Shown: one piece after another, positions 14,933-23,868 of the stretch
Layout of the letters: every line of letters starts with the position of its first letter
Position numbering within the stretch: position 1 is the stretch's first letter
From: Curtobacterium flaccumfaciens
Lineage (GTDB): Bacteria > Actinomycetota > Actinomycetes > Actinomycetales > Microbacteriaceae
Assembly (NCBI RefSeq): GCF_013359815.1
Contig: NZ_JABMCF010000033.1
Coordinates: forward strand, 124,001-188,000
DNA length: 64,000 bases
Direction: 5' to 3'
The notes under the pieces: model-generated
What the model was told of the DNA's origin: nothing
Databases searched by the model: none
What the model saw: only the letters and a program-made list of their open reading frames with translations
Program-made: the position numbers and the translations under genes

Positions 14933-17900
14933 GCGGTCACCGCCTCGGTCGGCGCCTGCGGTGCACGGCGGGCGATGTCCTCGAGCGCCGCGGTGGCGAG
15001 CAGCTCGTCGAAGCGGGCCTCGCGGACGCGGCCGTCGTTCTTGGCGTTCTGGTGCATGATCCACCCCGTGGTGCCCGGCGCGTCCATGCTGCGGTTGTTC
15101 CGCTGCGTGAGCGCGCGCTTGTAGTCGTCGAGCCGCTTGATCGCGATGAGCGTGGCGAGCTGGTCGTCGGCGAACCGGTCGAGCGTGCCGCGCAGGTACT
15201 TCACGACGCGCTGCTTGACGGAGAAGTCCTCGGTGAGCACGAGGTTCTTGACGGCCTCGGCCACTCGCGGGTCGGCGCTGCCGAGCGCACCCGGGACGCG
15301 CTCGAGGGCGACGTCCTGGGCGACCCCGAGCACCGTGTACGACGACAGCAGCGAGAACATGTCCTCGCCCTGGTCGCCGAGCGCCGGGGCACGGCCGTCG
15401 AGCACCGTGCGCTGGTCGCGGTAGTCGAGCTTGAACGCGCGGAGCTTGTCGGTGGCGATCGAGGTCGCGAGCTCGTCGAGGAGCTCGGGCCGGGTCGCCG
15501 CCGCGAGGATCTCGCCGGCGTCCTGCGTGAGCAGCAGGGCACGGGGCATGCCGACGTACACGTGCGCGCGGGCGGTGTCCCACTCGGCGAGCAGTCGCTC
15601 GGCCAGGGCCGAACCGGTCGCCTCGAGGTGCCACTCGAGCAGCAGGCGGGCGGCGGCCTCGTGGAACGCACCGCGCTCGGTGTCGGTGATCGGGAACACC
15701 AGCAGCGAGTCCGTGCTGACACGCTCGGCGACCTGGCCGGAGGGGTCGTACTGGTACAGGAACCCACCGGACATGCCGTTGCCGAGGCCCTTGCCGAACG
15801 CGCCGAGGTTGAACACGGCGCCGCCGGTCATGTACTCGCAACCGAAGTCGCCGAGGCCCTCGACCACGGCGGTCGCGCCGGAGTTGCGGACGGCGAACCG
15901 GTCGCCGGCCTCGCCCTCGACGAAGGTGCGCCCACCGGTGGCCCCGAACAGCGCGAAGTTGCCGACCAGCACGTTGCCGCCCTGTGCGGCGCTGCCGCCA
16001 CCGGGGGCGCGGACGATGATCCGTCCGCCGCTCTGGCTCTTGCCGACGCCGTCGTTCGCGGTGCCGGTGTGCTCGAGCACGACGCCGTCGTTGTTGAAGA
16101 CGCCGTAGGACTGCCCGGCCGAGCCCTGCGTGCGGATCGTGACCGCACCGTCCACCAGCCGGCGGCGTCCGCGGTCGTCCGTCGTCACGGCGGGCAGGTC
16201 CTGCACGTCCTCGGCGCGGAGCTCGTGGTTGAGCAGGCGCTCGAGGTCGATGCCGAGCTGGCCACCGACCGACTTGTCGGCGTTGCCGAGCAGCACGCCG
16301 TGCACGAGCACGTGCTCCTGCGCGTGGTCGACGAGGGCGGTGCGGACGCGCTCGAGCAGGGCGTCGTCGGTGTGGAAGTCCTTCTCCAGGTACTCCGGGT
16401 CCGCGACGACCTTCTCGGGCACCTGAGCGAGCAGGGCACGGGCGTCGAGCCGGCCGACGCTCGCCGGGTGGTCCAGGAGCTGCAGCAGGTCGGTCCGGCC
16501 GCGGGCCTCGCGCAGGGAGCGCAGGCCGAGACGGGCCAGGATCTGCCGCACGTCGTGGGCGATGTTGAGCAGGTACTGCGCGAGCGCGCGGGGGTCGCCC
16601 TCGAACGCCTCGGCGTTCGTGGTCAGGCCCGCCGGGCACTTCACGTTGCAGTTCTTCGCCATCACGCAGCCGAGCATCATGAGCGCGGTCGTGCCGAACT
16701 CGAAGCTGTCGCCGCCGAGCAGGGCGCTCGTGACGACGTCGCTGCCGGTCTGGTGCGCACCCGAGCAGCGGAGCGTGACCTTCTGGCGCAGGCCGTTCGC
16801 GACCAGGGCCTGGTGCACCTCGGCGACGCCGATCTCCGCAGAACGGCCGGCGTACTTCAGGCTGGTGACGGCCGCGGCGCCGGTGCCGCCGGTGTTGCCC
16901 GCGACGTTGATCACGTCGGCGCCGGCCTTCGCGACGCCGACCGCGATGGTGCCGATGCCCTCGGACGAGACGAGCTTCACGATCACCCGGACGCGGGCGG
17001 CCTTGCAGTCGTGGATGAGCTGCGCGAGGTCCTCGATCGAGTACGTGTCGTGGTGCGGCGGCGGCGAGATCAGTTCGACGCCGGGCGTGCCGCCACGGGC
17101 CGCGGCGATGTCCACCGTGACCTTGGGTGCGGGCAGCTGGCCACCCTCGCCGGGCTTCGCGCCCTGGCCGATCTTGATCTCGAGCTCCTCGAGCATGGGG
17201 TCGGCGAGGTAGCCGGCCCAGATGCCGAACCGGCCCGAGGCGAACTGCTTGATGCGCGAGCCGCGGATGGTGCCGTAGCGGGAGTGGTGCTCGCCGCCCT
17301 CACCGCTGTTCGACATGCCGCCGACCATGTTCGTCCCGTGCGCGACGGCCTCGTGGGCGGTGGCGACGAGCGCGCCGTGGCTCATCGCGCCGGACGCCAG
17401 GGTCCGGGTGATCTCGTGGGCCGGCTGCACCTCGTCGAGCTCGACGCTCGCCGGGGCGCTCTGCAGCAGTGCGAGCAGGGCGACCGCCGCACCGGTGGCG
17501 CGGAGCGTCACCGCGCTGTCGTCGACGGCGTCGACGTCGATCTGCCCCGGGTGGAGCAGCGCGAGGCCGTCTGCCAGGGCCGCGTGGCGCAGTGCACCCG
17601 TGGTCCCCGTCGACGTGAGTTCCAGGCGGAACCGCTCCGTGCCTCCCGGCAGGTCCTGGTCGTCCGACGGACGCGAGCCGGAGAGCCCGCGCACGGTGAC
17701 GCTGGCGTTGCCGCTCGTCGAGAAGCGGCCGAGCTCGCGGGCGAAGTCCTCGGCCGCGTCGATGCCGGTGACGTCCGCGGGCAGCGCGAGCACGTCGCGG
17801 AGCGCGGCGGGACGGCGGGACCGCTCGTCGTGGGTCGTCTGCAGGAACGTGACGTAGCCCGGCGTGATGCGGTGCGCGTCGATCTCGGCGTCGCTGAGGC

Positions 17901-20547
17901 GGTCGTACCCGGTGTTCCGGTACGCGGCGTCGGTGATGCCGAACGAGTCGTCGAGCTGGCCGAGCGTGAGCAGGCGCAGCGCGTCCGAGTCGCCGGAGCG
18001 TTCGAAGGCCGGGCGCTCCTCGGTCATGCCGCCGAACCCGCGGACGCTCGCGACGCCGAACGAGTGGCCGGCGCCGTCGGAGCGTTCCTTGAACAGGCCG
18101 AGCAGCGGGACCTGGCCCTCGGACGCCACCGACCGGGCACGCTCGTGCCAGTCCGTCGCCGCCTGGGCGATGCGCGCGAAGCCGACGCCGCCGACCGGGG
18201 CCTGCATGTGCGGGAAGATCCGCGCGAGCACGTCGTCGCCGGTGTCGAGGTAGTTCGGCTCGAAGAACTCGCCACCGATGTAGCTCTCGGCGGTGCACAG
18301 GCCGACGCGGCCCATGGTCTTCGCCAGGGCCTTCTCGGCGGCCTTGCGGAACTGCTTGAGTGCCAGGTCGGTCGCGGTCAGCTCACCGGCGGGTGCGGGT
18401 GCGGCGGGGTACTTCTCCTCCGCACGCAGCCGAGCGCTCAAGCTGTACACAGCGGCGGCACCGAAGCCCAGCGCGGTCGCGACGTGGTGTGACGATGGCA
18501 GCTGACCGCTCTCGGCGACGACGGAGACCCGCAGACGCAGACCGGTCTCGATGAGCCGCTGGTTGACGGCGGCCACGGCCAGGATCACGGGGAGGGGCGC
18601 ATGGGTCGACGACACCTCGCGGTCGGTCACGACCGCGATCCCGCCACCGCGCGCCGCGAACGCCTCGATCGCGTCGCACAGCGCGTCCAGCGCGCCGCGC
18701 ATCGCGTCGGCGTTGGCCTGCTCGTCGGCGGGCACCGGCACGTAGAGCATGTCGAAGCGCTCGAGCGGCACGATGTCCTGCTCGCGCAGCCGCACCATGT
18801 CGAGGTGCCCGAGGATCGGCGACTGCACGACGAGCTGACGCCCCGTGGTGCCCGTGCCGTCCGGCTTCGCGCCGAGTGCCACGCGCATCGACATGCCGTC
18901 GGCCTCGCGGATCGAGTCGAGCGGCGGGTTCGTCACCTGGGCGAAGCGCTGCGAGAAGTACTTCGCCATGCCGCCCTCGGTGTCGCTCAGGGCGTTGATC
19001 GCGTTGCCGTAGCCCATCGCCGAGATGCGCTCCGACCCGTTCTGCAGCATCGGGTCGAGCATGAACCGGAAGCTCTCCTGGTTCAGCGAGTACGCCACGT
19101 ACCGGCCCGCGAGCGACAGGTCGCCGTCGTAGCCCAGGGTGGACGTCGTGCGCTCGTAGTCCGGAGCGGGCACGTCGTCCAGGTTCACGCGGGCGGCGTC
19201 GAGCAGGGTGCCGTAGTCACGGCGGGCCGCGAGCATGTGCAGCACCTCGCCCGTGCGCATGCGGGTGCCGGTGCGGTGGTCGACGACGAGCATGCCGCCG
19301 GCCTCGATGCGGCCGCGGTGCACGACCTCGTCGGCGTCGAACTCGACCTGGCCGGCCTCGGACGACACCATCAGGTACTCGGCCGTCTCGACGGTGCGCA
19401 GCGGGCGCAGGCCCAGGCGGTCCAGGCGGGCGCCGACGACGTCGCCGTCACTGAAGATCACGGCGGCAGGACCGTCGTTCTTCTCCTCGTACAGCGAGAA
19501 GTACTCGAGCATGTCCCGGACGTCCGGGGTCAGGGTGCGGTCGTTCTCCCACGCCGGCGGCATGAGCGAGACCACGGCCTCGACGATCTCGAGCCCGTCG
19601 TCGAACACACGGCTCTGCAGGGTCTGGTCGAGTCGGCTCGAGTCCGACTGCCCGGGCGGACGCACGATGCTCCGGGTGCGGGCCCGCGCGAGCGCCTCGT
19701 CGGACAGCCGGTTCTTGCGGTCGGTGTTCAGCTCGCCGTTGTGCGCCATCAGGCGGAACGGCTGCGCCATCGTCGGGTGCGGCTCGGTGTTCGTCGAGAA
19801 CCGGGTGTGGAAGTACAGCGTCCGGACCGAGTGCCGGGGGTCGCGCAGGTCGGTGAAATACCCGATCACCTCGCCGGAGTTCAGCCGGCCCTTCAGGATC
19901 TGGGTCCGGGCGCTGAGCGACAGCGGGTACAGGGCGGCGTGCTCGGCGCGCTCGGCGGCGGCCTGGGCGTAGGAGACCGCCTCGATGGCGAGCAGGGCGC
20001 GGTTCGCGGCGGCGTCGACCTCGGTGCGGGACCAGTCGGACGGTGCACGGAAGACCCACTGCACGATCGGCAGCTGGTACTGCTCGGCCTCGGGGCGCGC
20101 GACGGAGTGGTCCACCGGGACGTCACGGACCAGCAGCAGGTCGAAGCCCTCGGCCGTGATGGCGTCCGTGACGGTCTGCTCGGCACGGGCGCGCTCGTCG
20201 GTGCCGTCCGCTCCGTCGCTGCTCGGCACGAAGCAGTTCGCGACGCCGAAGTGCCCGGCGCGCAGCTGCTGGCCGGTGATGGCGCTGAAGAACTCCACCG
20301 ACAGGTCGATGCTGACGCCCGCCCCGTCACCGACACCCTCGGCGGACTTGCCGCCGCGGTGCGGGATGGAGCACAGCGCTTCGTCGCCCTTGCGGATGAC
20401 GTCGTGGCTCGGCGTCCCGTCGAGACGGGTGATGAAACCGACGCCGCAATCGCTCGATTCGCGGGCAGGGTCGTAGAGACCGAAAGAGGTGGGGTTCACG
20501 TGCGGGTCCAGTGGGGCGTTGCCGGCAGCGGACGGCGCGGGCTGCAT
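14929..20547 (-). CDS. Extended GltB-like glutamate synthase large subunit
   Basis: A very long (1872-residue) glutamate synthase large-subunit homologue. The N-terminal glutaminase starts at Cys34 (SSDCGVGF) after a 33-residue propeptide. Later come the FMN domain with KPGEGGQLPAPKV and GVELISPPPHHDTYSIEDL, and the C-terminal GXGXG domain with SAGQSYGVFNNDG and KSQSGGRIIV. Canonical GltB is about 1480-1530 residues; this one has about 170 extra C-terminal residues (from YVGMPRALLL onward) and is longer before the iron-sulfur region too. The cluster motif is Cys1294-x5-Cys1300-x3-Cys1304, one residue shorter than the usual x5-x4 spacing. No GltD gene is adjacent; a diflavin reductase is coupled instead. 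The start is set by the promoter and ATG; GTG at 20499 is an alternative. Confidence 0.85.
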   Translation of the reverse strand: MQPAPSAAGNAPLDPHVNPTSFGLYDPARESSDCGVGFITRLDGTPSHDVIRKGDEALCSIPHRGGKSAEGVGDGAGVSIDLSVEFFSAITGQQLRAGHFGVANCFVPSSDGADGTDERARAEQTVTDAITAEGFDLLLVRDVPVDHSVARPEAEQYQLPIVQWVFRAPSDWSRTEVDAAANRALLAIEAVSYAQAAAERAEHAALYPLSLSARTQILKGRLNSGEVIGYFTDLRDPRHSVRTLYFHTRFSTNTEPHPTMAQPFRLMAHNGELNTDRKNRLSDEALARARTRSIVRPPGQSDSSRLDQTLQSRVFDDGLEIVEAVVSLMPPAWENDRTLTPDVRDMLEYFSLYEEKNDGPAAVIFSDGDVVGARLDRLGLRPLRTVETAEYLMVSSEAGQVEFDADEVVHRGRIEAGGMLVVDHRTGTRMRTGEVLHMLAARRDYGTLLDAARVNLDDVPAPDYERTTSTLGYDGDLSLAGRYVAYSLNQESFRFMLDPMLQNGSERISAMGYGNAINALSDTEGGMAKYFSQRFAQVTNPPLDSIREADGMSMRVALGAKPDGTGTTGRQLVVQSPILGHLDMVRLREQDIVPLERFDMLYVPVPADEQANADAMRGALDALCDAIEAFAARGGGIAVVTDREVSSTHAPLPVILAVAAVNQRLIETGLRLRVSVVAESGQLPSSHHVATALGFGAAAVYSLSARLRAEEKYPAAPAPAGELTATDLALKQFRKAAEKALAKTMGRVGLCTAESYIGGEFFEPNYLDTGDDVLARIFPHMQAPVGGVGFARIAQAATDWHERARSVASEGQVPLLGLFKERSDGAGHSFGVASVRGFGGMTEERPAFERSGDSDALRLLTLGQLDDSFGITDAAYRNTGYDRLSDAEIDAHRITPGYVTFLQTTHDERSRRPAALRDVLALPADVTGIDAAEDFARELGRFSTSGNASVTVRGLSGSRPSDDQDLPGGTERFRLELTSTGTTGALRHAALADGLALLHPGQIDVDAVDDSAVTLRATGAAVALLALLQSAPASVELDEVQPAHEITRTLASGAMSHGALVATAHEAVAHGTNMVGGMSNSGEGGEHHSRYGTIRGSRIKQFASGRFGIWAGYLADPMLEELEIKIGQGAKPGEGGQLPAPKVTVDIAAARGGTPGVELISPPPHHDTYSIEDLAQLIHDCKAARVRVIVKLVSSEGIGTIAVGVAKAGADVINVAGNTGGTGAAAVTSLKYAGRSAEIGVAEVHQALVANGLRQKVTLRCSGAHQTGSDVVTSALLGGDSFEFGTTALMMLGCVMAKNCNVKCPAGLTTNAEAFEGDPRALAQYLLNIAHDVRQILARLGLRSLREARGRTDLLQLLDHPASVGRLDARALLAQVPEKVVADPEYLEKDFHTDDALLERVRTALVDHAQEHVLVHGVLLGNADKSVGGQLGIDLERLLNHELRAEDVQDLPAVTTDDRGRRRLVDGAVTIRTQGSAGQSYGVFNNDGVVLEHTGTANDGVGKSQSGGRIIVRAPGGGSAAQGGNVLVGNFALFGATGGRTFVEGEAGDRFAVRNSGATAVVEGLGDFGCEYMTGGAVFNLGAFGKGLGNGMSGGFLYQYDPSGQVAERVSTDSLLVFPITDTERGAFHEAAARLLLEWHLEATGSALAERLLAEWDTARAHVYVGMPRALLLTQDAGEILAAATRPELLDELATSIATDKLRAFKLDYRDQRTVLDGRAPALGDQGEDMFSLLSSYTVLGVAQDVALERVPGALGSADPRVAEAVKNLVLTEDFSVKQRVVKYLRGTLDRFADDQLATLIAIKRLDDYKRALTQRNNRSMDAPGTTGWIMHQNAKNDGRVREARFDELLATAALEDIARRAPQAPTEAVTA

Positions 20548-20618
20548 CGATGGAGCGCTCGCCGCGGGCAGACCGATGGTGGCAGTCGGGCCCTGTGGGG
20601 TGGTGGTGCGGTAGGGCG

Positions 20619-20648
20619 ATGCTACGGCTTGGTATACCGACCGTGCAA
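20619..20648 (-). promoter_or_regulatory. Candidate promoter of the GltB-like gene
   Basis: On the minus strand TTGCAC (20643-20648), an 18-nt spacer and TAGCAT (20619-20624). This predicts transcription starting near 20612 and a leader of about 65 nt before the ATG at 20547. It is a plausible housekeeping-sigma promoter. Confidence 0.5.
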
Positions 20649-20700
20649 CACGGGTGGCGTGGGGCGCGATGGTGTCGCACCGTGCGGGTCTGATCGGCTG

Positions 20701-20760
20701 GTGCGAGGTTGCACGCTCGGTGCGAGTTCGTAGCGCTGCACGGAGCGTGCAACCTCGCAC
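20701..20760. repeat. GC-rich palindromic repeat block 1
   Basis: A perfect 18-bp inverted repeat, GTGCGAGGTTGCACGCTC (20701-20718) with its complement at 20743-20760, around a 24-nt loop containing TAGCGCTGCACG. A second palindrome, ACGCCGCAC-G-GTGCGGCGT, follows at 20771-20789. The segment 20730-20763 closely matches 29520-29553. It fills the 291-nt spacer between GT2/GtrA and the GltB-like gene and may terminate the former. Confidence 0.8.
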
Positions 20761-20838
20761 GGGATGGCCGACGCCGCACGGTGCGGCGTGCCGCGGGCGC
20801 CGTGCAACCCTGCACCGGGTGGGTAACCCGGCACAGTG

Positions 20839-22131
20839 TCAGGCTGCTCGCTCGCCGGTTCGGTCGCTCACTGCGATCGGCTCCGTGACCGCCGTGCTCG
20901 CGTCGGCGGCGGGGGTCGTCCCGGCACGGATGAGCTCCGGGCGTCGGCGACCACGGAACACCCACGCCTTGAACAACACGAACCGCACGCCGGTCGCCAC
21001 CAGGTTGGCTGCCGTCAGCACCGCGATCTCCGCACCGTGCGAGGCTCCCGGCACCGACGCGTGCAACACCACGAGCGACCCCGACGTGATGGCCCAGGCG
21101 ATGCCGAACACGACCAGACCCTGCACGTGGTGCCGACCGGCTCCCGCACGGCCCCGCACCCCGAACGTGAACCGCCGGTTCAGTGCGGTGTTGCCGATCG
21201 CCGTGACCAACAGCGCGAGGAAGTCCGCGGTCTGGGCGCCGATCGCCGGCCGGAACAGGGCGTACAGGGCGGCGAACGCCAGGGTCGAGAGCACCCCGAT
21301 CGCTCCGAACCGCAGGACCTGCCCCAGGAACCCCACGCTCGGTGGGGTGAACGGCTGCCGACCGATCGCCGCGTAGACCGTGCTGATCGGCACCCGCCCG
21401 GTGGCGATGTTCCTCGACACCCGCCACATGCCCTTCAGGTCCTCGGTCGCGGTCGACGCGATGTGCACCGAGGAGTTGACGTCGTCGACCCAGTCGACGG
21501 GGACCTCGTGGATGCGGAGTCCCGCGTGCTCGGCCAGCACGAGCAGCTCGGTGTCGAAGAACCAGGCATCGTCCTCGCACAGCGGCAGCAGGTGGTCGGC
21601 GGCGGCCTTCGTGACCGCCTTGAACCCGCACTGCGCGTCCGAGAACGACACCCCCATCGTCGTCCGGAGCAGCAGGTTGTAGGAGCGTGAGATGAACTCG
21701 CGCTTGCTGCCGCGCACCACGCGCGACGAACCGGCCAGCCGGGTGCCGATCGCCAGGTCCGAGTGCCCCGACAGCAGGGGTGCCACGAGGGGTTCGAGCG
21801 CGGCGAGGTCGGTGGACAGGTCCTCGTCCAGGTAGACGAGCACGGTGGCCGGCGATGCCGCCCAGACCTCCTTGAGCGCACGGCCTCGGCCCTTCTCGGG
21901 TAGGTGCACCGCGTGCACACCGGGGAGCATCGCGGCGAGGTCGTCGGCGATCCGGGCGGTGTCGTCGGTCGAGGCGTTGTCCGCGATCGTGATCCGCCAC
22001 GAGTGGTGCAACGACGTCCGGCAGAACGTGTGGAGCCGTCGCACGTGGGCGGCGAGCGTGTCCTGCTCGTCGTAGCAGGGGACGACGATGTCGATGTCGA
22101 GGGGCTGGTTCGTCTCCGTCATGCCGCTCAT
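20839..22131 (-). CDS. GT2 glycosyltransferase fused to GtrA membrane domain
   Basis: A 430-residue bifunctional protein. The N-terminal GT2 domain (about 10-235) is of the polyprenyl-phosphate mannose/glucose synthase type, with VVPCYDEQDTL, ADNASTDDT, LDEDLSTD as the metal-binding acidic motif, and QCGFKA. The C-terminal GtrA domain (about 265-390) has four membrane helices including FGAIGVLSTLAFAALYALF and is thought to move lipid-linked sugar across the membrane. It could make a polyprenyl-phosphate sugar donor used by GT39 or PMT enzymes in this window. The start is ATG 22131, with ATG 22122 an equal alternative; the longer upstream frame is not supported. Confidence 0.88.
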   Translation of the reverse strand: MSGMTETNQPLDIDIVVPCYDEQDTLAAHVRRLHTFCRTSLHHSWRITIADNASTDDTARIADDLAAMLPGVHAVHLPEKGRGRALKEVWAASPATVLVYLDEDLSTDLAALEPLVAPLLSGHSDLAIGTRLAGSSRVVRGSKREFISRSYNLLLRTTMGVSFSDAQCGFKAVTKAAADHLLPLCEDDAWFFDTELLVLAEHAGLRIHEVPVDWVDDVNSSVHIASTATEDLKGMWRVSRNIATGRVPISTVYAAIGRQPFTPPSVGFLGQVLRFGAIGVLSTLAFAALYALFRPAIGAQTADFLALLVTAIGNTALNRRFTFGVRGRAGAGRHHVQGLVVFGIAWAITSGSLVVLHASVPGASHGAEIAVLTAANLVATGVRFVLFKAWVFRGRRRPELIRAGTTPAADASTAVTEPIAVSDRTGERAA

Positions 22132-22229
22132 GCTCGGCAGCGGGGCTACGGGGGCCGAGGCAGGGCGCTGTGGCCCGGGTAAGAACGAACACCACGTGAA
22201 CGCCGCGGACACGACACCTGTTGTCCGGA

Positions 22230-22235
22230 TACGTT
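22230..22235 (+). promoter_or_regulatory. Candidate -10 box of the LuxR-type gene
   Basis: TACGTT nine bases before the ATG at 22245 with no Shine-Dalgarno between, a spacing that would give a leaderless or nearly leaderless transcript. No convincing -35 was found. Confidence 0.35.
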
Positions 22236-22244
22236 CGACGCACG

Positions 22245-23063
22245 ATGACGACCGAGCGCGACGACGCACGACGGACGGCCGTGCTGCTCCCCGGGGAGCG
22301 GCTGGGGCTGGCGCTCGACGAGCGGTGCTCGGAATTCTCGGAGCTGCTGCTCGCGCCGCCGTTGCACGGCATCCGACCCGACGGGCACGACTGGCTCCGG
22401 CGTCGGTACGAGCAGATCGTCCCGCTCGTGCTCCCCGCGGCACTGCGCGCGGTCGAGCGTGGGGAGCCACTCGACCCCGAGTGCCTGGTCCGACTCCGCG
22501 AGGTCGCAGCCGCCAGTGCCGGCGACCCGCAGGTCGACGTCTCGGTCGTGCTCCGCGGCGCCCTGCCCGCGATCCGTGTCTTCGCCCTCGTCATGCACAC
22601 GGCCACCCGCGAGCACGCGACGACGATCGACCACGCCGGCCGGACGATGCTCGCGATGAGCCGGGCATCGCTCGTGGCACACGAACTCGGCTCGTGCTGG
22701 GCGGAGGCCTGGGCGCAGCACCGGGGAGGGGCGTCGGCGGACGCGACGACAGCGCTCGGCACCGACGACATCGACCTGGTGGCATCGGCGCCCGGATTGG
22801 ACGAGACCGAGGAGCGGATGCTGGCGCTCGCCGCCCGTGGGCTGTCGAACGACGCGATCGCCAAGGAGACCGCCTACAGCCGGCAGGCCGTCGCCTGGCA
22901 CCTCGGCCGGCTGATGAAGTCCTGGAACGCACCGAACCGCACGGCGCTGGTGTCGGTCGCCTTCGTCCGGGGCTGGATCCGGTCTCGGCGGGACCTGAGG
23001 CTGGCCGCTCGCAACCGACCGTCGGCGATCGAAGCGGCGCGGGTGCACGACGACGCCCCCTGA
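22245..23063 (+). CDS. LuxR-type helix-turn-helix regulator
   Basis: A 272-residue cytoplasmic regulator. The C-terminal part (about 195-250) carries a LuxR/GerE helix-turn-helix: LDETEERMLALAARGLSNDA, then IAKETAYSRQAVAWHLGRLM. The N-terminal two thirds are helical and of no recognised sensor family; there is no receiver-domain aspartate pattern. The ATG at 22245 is used; a TTG at 22221 in the same frame is possible. It is divergent from GT2/GtrA and convergent with the secreted-protein gene. The target is unknown. Confidence 0.75.
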   Translation: MTTERDDARRTAVLLPGERLGLALDERCSEFSELLLAPPLHGIRPDGHDWLRRRYEQIVPLVLPAALRAVERGEPLDPECLVRLREVAAASAGDPQVDVSVVLRGALPAIRVFALVMHTATREHATTIDHAGRTMLAMSRASLVAHELGSCWAEAWAQHRGGASADATTALGTDDIDLVASAPGLDETEERMLALAARGLSNDAIAKETAYSRQAVAWHLGRLMKSWNAPNRTALVSVAFVRGWIRSRRDLRLAARNRPSAIEAARVHDDAP

Positions 23064-23083
23064 GACCGAGGTCCCAGGGGGCG
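23054..23083. terminator. Bidirectional terminator
   Basis: A 14-bp stem CGCCCCCTGAGACC with GGTCCCAGGGGGCG (one mismatch) and a 2-nt loop. It contains the TGA of the LuxR-type gene and ends 19 nt before the stop of the convergent secreted-protein gene. Confidence 0.85.
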
Positions 23084-23102
23084 CTGTCGTGCGGACCTGG
23101 AG

Positions 23103-23594
23103 TCAGCCGCCGTTGACGTGGATGACGTTGTCGATGCGCTCGATGTTGCCGAACACACCCCAGTTCAGCCAGCCGCCGTCACCGTTGTTGGTGACCTTGC
23201 CGGGGCCCTTGAACCAGTAGATGACGTAGTTGCCACCCTTGATGTCGATCGACTGGGCGTCCGCGACGTCGCCCTCGACGGTGATGTCCTGGTTCTTGTT
23301 GACCACCGCGACGGTGAGGCGGTCGGGGTTGCCGGCGTTCCAGTACCCGACGTCGAGCGCCGCCTGGACGGCGCCGCCGCGGTCGCTCTGGTCGTTGACC
23401 GCGTCCTTGATCGCGTTGACGATCGCGACCGGGTCGAGGTTGACGTTGACGCTGCCGCCGACGGACGACGAGGTGCTGGGCGGCGCGGGCTCGGCAGCCT
23501 GCGCCGGGGCTGCGACGAACACCCCGGCGATGACGGCGCCACCGAGGGCGGTGCCGGCGAGGAGCTTCACGGACTTGCGCTTGAAGGAGTTCAT
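23103..23594 (-). CDS. Secreted protein of unknown family
   Basis: A 163-residue protein with a Sec signal peptide: basic n-region MNSFKRKSVK, hydrophobic LLAGTALGGAVIAGVFVAAP and an AQA/AEP cleavage site near residue 33. The mature part has a Ser/Pro-rich stretch, a repeat-free alpha/beta section (NLDPVAIVNAIKDAVNDQSD), a hydrophobic strand YVIYWFKGPGKV and a terminal NGDGGWLNWGVFGNIERIDN. No cysteines are visible in the mature region. The aromatic/Gly C-terminus resembles other small actinobacterial secreted proteins, but no family is named. ATG 23594 is preferred (GGGAA upstream); ATG 23609 is the alternative. Confidence 0.7.
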   Translation of the reverse strand: MNSFKRKSVKLLAGTALGGAVIAGVFVAAPAQAAEPAPPSTSSSVGGSVNVNLDPVAIVNAIKDAVNDQSDRGGAVQAALDVGYWNAGNPDRLTVAVVNKNQDITVEGDVADAQSIDIKGGNYVIYWFKGPGKVTNNGDGGWLNWGVFGNIERIDNVIHVNGG

Positions 23595-23868
23595 GATCGT
23601 GTTTCCCATCTCTGCAGTGGTGACCCGTTCGGGTCGTCTTGCTCGGACAAGACCCAGCCTGCGTGCGCTCCGACGCGGATGCACGCGACGGGGCTCGACG
23701 TTGGTCGATCGTCTGACGATCCGGACGACGCCCGATCGCCGTGCCATCGTCTGCCGGTCCTGGCGTGTGACATGGCACGGTGGTAGCGTGATCGTGCTCG
23801 TTGCGTTGAGCTTCGAGAAGTGGACCCGAGACCCATCCGGACGGTTGGGCGCTCGGGTTCTGCGCGTT
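23595..23868. other. Intergenic region with several small palindromes
   Basis: A 274-nt spacer with no supported gene. It holds GTCTTG-CTCGGA-CAAGAC near 23636, GATCGTC-T-GACGATC near 23706 and a longer CCGTGCCAT / ATGGCACGG pair (about 23737-23783). It must contain the promoter of the secreted-protein gene; no clear -35/-10 pair was identified. Confidence 0.5.

Noticed and set aside
13142..16639. Apparent 1165-residue fusion of an Arg-rich protein with the flavoprotein
   Set aside because: The N-terminal half is the GltB-like gene read in another frame; the real flavoprotein starts at the GTG overlapping the GltB-like stop.
14887..18492. 1201-residue open frame opposite the GltB-like gene
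   Set aside because: Composition is the complement of the GltB-like codons, with no recognisable motif; long antisense frames are expected here.
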